Below, piece after piece: positions 22,504-27,616 of a DNA stretch of 27,616 nt. Made by a program: the position numbers and the translations under genes. This stretch comes from a virus: positions 1-27,616 of IMG/VR virus record IMGVR_UViG_3300028384_000901. The stretch is one strand, 5' to 3'. Below the pieces are notes generated by a model. That model was not told the origin of the DNA. It searched no databases and was given only the letters and a program-made list of their open reading frames with translations. Within the stretch, counting starts at the first letter, position 1. Each line of letters begins with the position of its first letter.

Positions 22504-24123
22504 ATGGCCAGCGTTGAAGAAGGCGTAAGTGTAATTTCAGTAGGAAGGACTACGCCTGTTCCTGCTGGTCAAAACACTGCTGCAAACTCTTTACCTGTTG
22601 TCGTCGCGTCGGACCAAACTCCGGTCCCGATTCTTGACAACCTGAGTGCCCCATCCCAGGTCCGTGATGACCTGCTTGGTATCCCCCGTGTCCAGACGCC
22701 TCTCGCGATCTTCGATGACACAAACCTCCTGGACATTGACCAAAATATCTGGGCTACCAACGAGCAAACCACCTCTGGGGTGAAAGTCACTCAGGTCAAC
22801 CACCTGATCGACCAATCGGCAGCAGAAATTCGACTCAAGGTTGCAGCAGCCAACGGCAACGTCGGCAGCCTGATCACCAAACAGGCTTTCCCATACCAGA
22901 CCGGTCGCATCACCAGCGCATCTTTCGGTGTTGCACTGTCTACTGACACTTCAGCCACGCTGGAGTTCGGCATGTTCGATGCGTCGGACGGCTACTTCCT
23001 CCGCGTCGTCGGAACATCACTCTTCTACGTTCGTCGTACTAGCTCCGGTGAGCGTCCGTCTGATCACCTCAACGGCTACACCGCACAGGGCACCGACCCC
23101 ACCACCTTCACGGTGGATACAGCGGTGATGACTGCTCAACCCAACCGGACGGACGAAGGCACGATCTACAAGCTGGTCAGCACGTCTCCGAACGTGATGG
23201 AAGAAATCGTTCCTCGTAAGCACTGGAACGGCGACACCATGGTGGGTGAGGACGGTGCCAGCCTGATTGGCGCTGCAGACTCCAGCTCTGGGCACAAGCT
23301 GAGCCTGACGAACCTCTGCATGGTTCGTATTGAATATGGCTGGTACGGCGGCACGGGTAGCCGTCTGCTGTTCTACGTCCCTGAAGACGCCAACCTTGCG
23401 ACCGGCTCTACGGTCAAGGCATCGCGTTGGATTATCGCTCATAACCTCAACTGCTCTGACCGGATCCCCTACCCCTCACTGGGTAACCCGACACTGCCGA
23501 TGCAGTTCCGGGCTGAGAAGTCCGGCACCCTGTCTGCCGATTCTTACATCCGTAAGTACGGCGCACAGATCAGCATCGATGGTGGTGACGCCGAAAAGCT
23601 CGCCATCTTCAGCCAAGACGGCGCAAAAGTCACCGGAATTGGCGCGAGCACCTTCAAACCGTTGCTGGCTATCCGCATCAAAGAAAACATCACCAACAAT
23701 CAAGGTGAGAGCAAGCGCAACTTGCTCCGCGTCTTCCCGTTGATGTTGTCAATGGTCAGCTCGCACAGAGCGCAGTTCTTGCTGGTCAAGAACCCGACGA
23801 CCATGACTGACAGCGGCACTACTGCCGTTACCACCTTCACGTCGTCAGGCACGCTCTCGGCGATTGAGTTCAACAGTCCTGACAGCGCCTCGAACGCTAT
23901 TGATGCGTTCACTGGTGGTGAGCAGCTCGCATCCTTCTTCACGGGTGATGCCGACGCAGCCACACAAGCGCTTACCGACATTTTCTCCTACGCCCGCCAG
24001 TACCTAACTCGCGAGGCAACTGCCGCTACTGGCACTGCCGGAGATGTGTTGGTTATCGCCGCACGATCGATCGACAACAGCTCCAACACCTGTAAAGCAA
24101 GCCTGACTTGGGGTCAGAGATAA
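22504..24123 (+). CDS. Large tail/fibre structural protein A
   Basis: The 539-residue protein opens with an N-terminal anchor-like region containing NSLPVVVASDQTPVPI, a motif I have seen repeatedly in phage tail proteins. A central domain follows around YQTGRITSASFGVALS, FGMFDASDGYFLRVVG and LFYVRRTS, which resembles a virion domain usually written 'YQPGKS...G.FD..NG.FFE'. Later blocks are PRKHWNGD, VRIEYGWYGG, SRWIIAHNLN and YGAQISIDGG. These blocks recur in order in the next gene, so the two are paralogues. Codon use is GC-biased as in the capsid gene, suggesting abundant product. The role (fibre or baseplate-like side protein) is inferred. Confidence 0.7.
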   Translation: MASVEEGVSVISVGRTTPVPAGQNTAANSLPVVVASDQTPVPILDNLSAPSQVRDDLLGIPRVQTPLAIFDDTNLLDIDQNIWATNEQTTSGVKVTQVNHLIDQSAAEIRLKVAAANGNVGSLITKQAFPYQTGRITSASFGVALSTDTSATLEFGMFDASDGYFLRVVGTSLFYVRRTSSGERPSDHLNGYTAQGTDPTTFTVDTAVMTAQPNRTDEGTIYKLVSTSPNVMEEIVPRKHWNGDTMVGEDGASLIGAADSSSGHKLSLTNLCMVRIEYGWYGGTGSRLLFYVPEDANLATGSTVKASRWIIAHNLNCSDRIPYPSLGNPTLPMQFRAEKSGTLSADSYIRKYGAQISIDGGDAEKLAIFSQDGAKVTGIGASTFKPLLAIRIKENITNNQGESKRNLLRVFPLMLSMVSSHRAQFLLVKNPTTMTDSGTTAVTTFTSSGTLSAIEFNSPDSASNAIDAFTGGEQLASFFTGDADAATQALTDIFSYARQYLTREATAATGTAGDVLVIAARSIDNSSNTCKASLTWGQR

Positions 24124-24125
24124 AG

Positions 24126-26270
24126 ATGACTGCCTACCAGCTCCCAGAAGACGTCGGACAAAACGCCGTCACCAGAAATGGGAAGGTGGTTCAGGCAGAG
24201 GGGACGTTCCCAAGCGGTCAAAAGGCTGCTGACAAGAGCATCCCCATCGTTCTGCCTAAGGAGAACTTCACCCTCCCAATCATCGACAACTACCGGCATA
24301 AGACCGAAGTTGATCGCGACTTACTTGGTTTTCCGAGGCAGACCCGTCCATACAACTTCCTCACCAAGGACGACCAGTTCGAGCTGTCTAGTGACGATTG
24401 GATCTACGACGTCACGGGCTTAAACGAGCGTCCCCTGGACGACAGCACTCAATCGGCTCGATGGACCCAGCTCAGCCAGACGTCTGCTGTTTATAACCCC
24501 GCTCCGAATGGAGAGGTTGCTTACAACGGTTCAGCCAACTCCGCCCAGCTGACGCTCAGCACGAACAAGGGTGGATTTCAGCGAGCAAGGATTGCGACCA
24601 AGCGCAGGTATCGCTACCAGCCAGGCCGGATTGTTAGGGCGAGTCTTGCGACTCGTCTTTCTGTTGAGGGAAGCCCGGTCAGCCTCACCCGTCTTTGGGG
24701 CGTAGGTGACACCAGTGATGGTTTCTTTATTGAGTGCAAAGGAGACGGCGCTGGAGATCGTCTGGGTGTTCTTTATCGAAATAGCGCAGGCAATGGCCTG
24801 ACTTTTGAGAAGCGAATTCCTCGTTCTGAGTGGAATGGAGACAAGCTGGATGGCACTGGCCAATCGAAGCAGACGCTCGATCTGAGTCAGACATTCATGA
24901 CCATGATCGAGTGGGGGTGGTATGGAGCCAGCAACGTCCGTATTTACTTCTATCTTGTCGATAAGGATGAGGATCTTCCTACCTCAATCACACAGATCCC
25001 CCGAGCACGGTGGATTCTGGCCCACGAACTGATTCTTGCTGACACTCAGAAGCGGAATGATCTTACCGAGGACGACGGTGCTGGTGGCACTCGCAGTTAT
25101 GACGTCCCATCTCTCAAGACCCCTTCGCTGCCTATCTGGGTTGAGATCAACAACAGCGGCAACCTAGCCCGCAGTCATTTCATCGAGCGCTATGGCGCTT
25201 CTGTTTTGGTTGATGGTGGCTCCGATGATGGTGCCAAGATTCGTGTCGTTGATGCCGGTTTTGACAGTTCTGTTAATCCGGTAATTGGGGGTGACTTCTC
25301 AGGCGCTGGTCAATCGATCGCCACCATCCGATCGAAAAATACGATTACCAATGCTGACGGTAAGGAGGTAGACAACCTTCTGATGACTCAGCCCACATTG
25401 ATGAATGTCGGTGCGTCTGACTTGGTCGAGATTGAACTGTGGCTTGACCCTGTAATGGTGGAGCCAACCAATGTCGGTCACGTCAATGGTGAGCTTCCAT
25501 TCAAAGCTGGTGACTATGTATCGCCTTTCAATTTGGTTCCACAGCTAATTACAAGCTTTGATGGCACTCAGACTGAATTTGCGATTACTCAGGAGGACCC
25601 AACCAACGAACGGCTGACTGTCAATACGCAGTACGCCAGCGGTGATCTATTGTCTTTGGACGTCAGTTTTAACGACTTTAGAATCGTCAAGAGTGGTAAG
25701 CGCATTGCCAGCTTCCTGGTGGACAGTAAGGGTGCAGCTTTTGATCTAAAAGAAGTGTTCGCTACTCAGCGAGAAATCCTGACCACTGAGTTTGACGCTC
25801 CAACCGAGTTTCCGAGTCAATCGGTATCTATCACTGTAGAAGCTTTTGACACTTCAAGCGGCCTGATTACCGTCAACCGTGCGTTTCCGCTGCGTATCTA
25901 CGAAAATCAGCGGATTCAACTTAGTGGAGTTGATTACTATGTGTTGTCTGTTGACTCAGTCAATACCTTCAAAATCAAAGCGGCTAAAGTAAATACAAGT
26001 GCTGTAACTACTGGTGTTTCGGTAGGCGATACATTTGTCGCCTTCTATGAGCTTGATCTCACCTCCTCCGTAGCTGCAAAGCTGTTACCGGTTTATCGTT
26101 CTGAGCTTGTAATTCTCGCTAGGCCATTTAACGCTACTTATAGTTCTTTGGATAAAACCACAGAATATAATGCGGAATGGATGCGACTTGTAAATACTAC
26201 AAGTTCCGATGCTTATACCGTGCAGACCGCTCCAACCGTAAATCTGTACCTGACTAACAGGGTGAGCTAA
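24126..26270 (+). CDS. Large tail/fibre structural protein B, paralogue of A
   Basis: The 714-residue protein shares ordered blocks with the gene at 22504: SIPIVLPKENFTLPI, YQPGRIVRASLATRLS, GDTSDGFFIECKG, RIPRSEWNGDKLD, MIEWGWYGASNVRIYFYL, ARWILAHELI and ERYGASVLVDGG. It extends further with an added C-terminal ~250 residues of beta-rich sequence, including an ITQEDPTNERLTV region and an Ig-like SGLITVNRAFPLRIYENQ module. The likely start is ATG at 24126, 3 bp after the previous stop; an upstream TTG at 24108 is less likely. The products may form a heteromeric fibre or tip appendage. Confidence 0.7.
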   Translation: MTAYQLPEDVGQNAVTRNGKVVQAEGTFPSGQKAADKSIPIVLPKENFTLPIIDNYRHKTEVDRDLLGFPRQTRPYNFLTKDDQFELSSDDWIYDVTGLNERPLDDSTQSARWTQLSQTSAVYNPAPNGEVAYNGSANSAQLTLSTNKGGFQRARIATKRRYRYQPGRIVRASLATRLSVEGSPVSLTRLWGVGDTSDGFFIECKGDGAGDRLGVLYRNSAGNGLTFEKRIPRSEWNGDKLDGTGQSKQTLDLSQTFMTMIEWGWYGASNVRIYFYLVDKDEDLPTSITQIPRARWILAHELILADTQKRNDLTEDDGAGGTRSYDVPSLKTPSLPIWVEINNSGNLARSHFIERYGASVLVDGGSDDGAKIRVVDAGFDSSVNPVIGGDFSGAGQSIATIRSKNTITNADGKEVDNLLMTQPTLMNVGASDLVEIELWLDPVMVEPTNVGHVNGELPFKAGDYVSPFNLVPQLITSFDGTQTEFAITQEDPTNERLTVNTQYASGDLLSLDVSFNDFRIVKSGKRIASFLVDSKGAAFDLKEVFATQREILTTEFDAPTEFPSQSVSITVEAFDTSSGLITVNRAFPLRIYENQRIQLSGVDYYVLSVDSVNTFKIKAAKVNTSAVTTGVSVGDTFVAFYELDLTSSVAAKLLPVYRSELVILARPFNATYSSLDKTTEYNAEWMRLVNTTSSDAYTVQTAPTVNLYLTNRVS

Positions 26271-27079
26271 TGGCCACAGGATCGAACCTCATCAATACCT
26301 CTGCAACCGGACAACCGACCAATAACGAGGATCGTCCGTTCAGTTTCGCTATTGGTACTCAGATTTTTCTGAACCCAAGCGATGACCCTACAGACGCAGT
26401 GGTCTCATTCAAGGCAGACGCCAACCTTTTGGCGGGATCCCTTGCGAGCGGAACATCAAACCTTTCTATTGGTCTTTCTGCTGATTCAGAGCTAAATACT
26501 TTGTCTCAGTGGGGTGAAAGCTTTATCAGTACAGCCAGCTCCAACCGGTATCCGATTGGCTTCGGTCGGCTTACTACTGCACCCACAAAAATCGGTGTGA
26601 ATGTAGAGGGAACGCAAGTTGCCACTATCGGAAAACCCTCTACGGTTTCTACTATCGACACGGCTAGTAATGAGATTTCTATTACGGGTCATCCATTTAA
26701 CACTGGCGATAGGGTCCTTGTTACCTCTACTGGCAATGTGCCTGGGGGACTTTCCTCGACTGTTGGCTATTTCGTAATTAGCGCATCTGCTAATTCGATC
26801 AAGCTCGCTACCACCCGAGCAAACGCAGTCGCTAACTCAGATATTGATATTCAATCAGTGGGCTCCGGTACAATTACTGTAGCTTCAGATGAGATTTTTA
26901 CTCTCACACGCGCTGGCAGCAGTGGCTCCGTAACACTTAAGAAAGCTGACGTAACTATCGCCACTTTCACAAATACAAATGTGAATAGCCCATTGCGTCT
27001 CTTTTATTGGAATAGAGAGCAATCCGCCTCTTCAACTGACCCGGTACTGAAGGAAATCAAGGTAACAGGAGCCATCTGA
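26270..27079 (+). CDS. Beta-rich structural protein with Ig-like repeat module
   Basis: The 269-residue protein starts at an ATG overlapping the previous stop (TAATG). The first ~125 residues are a beta domain (RPFSFAIGTQIFLNPSDDPT; NRYPIGFGRLTTAPTKIGVN). Residues ~134-195 carry a module common in phage fibres: NEISITGHPFNTGDRVLVTS, PGGLSST, GYFVISASANSIKLATT. The last ~70 residues are beta-prone (FTLTRAGSSGSVTLKKADV). It looks like part of the fibre or adhesin cluster. It is not recognised beyond the module. Confidence 0.65.
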   Translation: MATGSNLINTSATGQPTNNEDRPFSFAIGTQIFLNPSDDPTDAVVSFKADANLLAGSLASGTSNLSIGLSADSELNTLSQWGESFISTASSNRYPIGFGRLTTAPTKIGVNVEGTQVATIGKPSTVSTIDTASNEISITGHPFNTGDRVLVTSTGNVPGGLSSTVGYFVISASANSIKLATTRANAVANSDIDIQSVGSGTITVASDEIFTLTRAGSSGSVTLKKADVTIATFTNTNVNSPLRLFYWNREQSASSTDPVLKEIKVTGAI

Positions 27080-27080
27080 C

Positions 27081-27616
27081 ATGGTCGCAACACGCAACAT
27101 CACCGATCTGAATACGCTCGTCACGCCTGCGGCTGACGACATCATGCTGATTGTCGATCGGCTGAGCGCGACCAGCACAGAAGCAAAGCAGATCACTTGG
27201 GGCAATGTTCAAGAAGCCATCCAAGACATCGTCGGTGCTCTGGCTACTGACACATCTAGCGTTAATTTCGTATATGACGACGCTAATGGAACCCTTACTG
27301 CAGCAGTCCTAAATAATACTTCTACTCAAAAGTCGATCTTCCACGACGGGACCACGTCGAGCACAAGGCAGGAAGGTCGTTTTGTAGATGGCATCGGCAT
27401 CAATGTAGAGGTCGCTGACGATAGCACTAATGACCGTGCAAACATCACTGTCAAAAATACTGGTGTTGTCAACGCTAATAACAACACTGTTGCTGGTACG
27501 AGCTACAACTTCCTATCCAGTGTCACTGTTGAGTCGGACGGCAGTAAAACGCTTGAGATGCGTCCGCTCAAGCTTGGTTCTAACAAGCTCTCTGCAACAC
27601 TCACCGACTCGAACCA
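27081..27616 (+). CDS. Tail fibre-like protein, N-terminal part only
   Basis: The ORF begins at ATG 27081, 1 bp after the previous stop, and stays open to the right edge (178 codons visible), so its full length is unknown. The N-terminus (VATRNITDLNTLVTPAADDI, then MLIVDRLSATSTEAKQITWG) is the kind of short anchor seen at the start of many phage and cyanophage tail-fibre proteins. The rest is rich in Asn, Thr and Ser and beta-prone (FVYDDANGTLTAAVLNNTST; INVEVADDSTNDRANITVKN). A receptor-binding fibre is plausible by position and composition. Confidence 0.7.
   Translation, partial: MVATRNITDLNTLVTPAADDIMLIVDRLSATSTEAKQITWGNVQEAIQDIVGALATDTSSVNFVYDDANGTLTAAVLNNTSTQKSIFHDGTTSSTRQEGRFVDGIGINVEVADDSTNDRANITVKNTGVVNANNNTVAGTSYNFLSSVTVESDGSKTLEMRPLKLGSNKLSATLTDSN

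Noticed and set aside
1-27616. CRISPR arrays, tRNA genes, insertion sequences or attachment sites
   Set aside because: No spaced direct repeats, cloverleaf-like sequence, transposase or integrase was found while reading; a dedicated tRNA and repeat search was not possible here.

Overview
This window looks like the head-and-tail morphogenesis module of a tailed phage with a long non-contractile tail (siphovirus type). No tail sheath gene or host housekeeping gene is visible. Several small proteins resemble families I remember from marine cyanophages: the proline-rich membrane protein at 4144, the secreted proteins at 4691-5568, the two-helix membrane protein at 5565, and the 63-residue protein at 2706. 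A phage of a marine picocyanobacterium (Synechococcus type) is therefore the best guess. That host call rests on memory and not on a search. The window could also be an integrated or uncultured viral contig. No terminase, integrase, replication gene or tRNA was seen.

Layout, left to right. A divergent gene with a signal peptide runs off the left edge (1-122, minus). The head module then starts on the plus strand: a small protein, a portal (DUF1073 type) with a long extra C-terminus, two tiny ORFs, a Mu-F-type head morphogenesis protein, a small basic protein and a proline-rich membrane protein (254-4800). Three overlapping minus-strand genes (5819 down to 4691) interrupt it. They encode a two-helix membrane protein and two secreted proteins, and the last overlaps the plus-strand gene tail to tail by 110 bp. 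The head module resumes at 5873 with a basic protein, a PD-(D/E)XK nuclease-like protein, a DUF2213 protease fused to a scaffold-like region, a cement protein and the major capsid protein (to 9648).

The neck and tail follow in lambda order (9670-16603): a small head protein, a DUF4054 connector, a stopper candidate, an HK97-gp10-like protein, a tail terminator, the tail tube protein, a small ORF, and tail chaperones G and G-T. A GGGAAAC slippery site sits directly before the G stop, so G-T is probably made by -1 frameshifting. The tape measure (960 aa) and a gpM-like protein come next. The tail tip (16596-20245) has a gpL-like protein with the four expected cysteines, a stand-alone JAMM protein (the gpK half without NlpC/P60) and one protein that joins gpI-like and gpJ-like parts. 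From 20245 to the right edge lie seven beta-rich or coiled-coil structural genes, including two adjacent paralogues (22504 and 24126). They are the likely tail-tip, fibre and receptor-binding apparatus.

The genes are packed tightly. From 10080 to 12398 almost every stop overlaps the next start, which implies translational coupling. No convincing intrinsic terminator or consensus promoter was found, so promoters are left largely uncalled.
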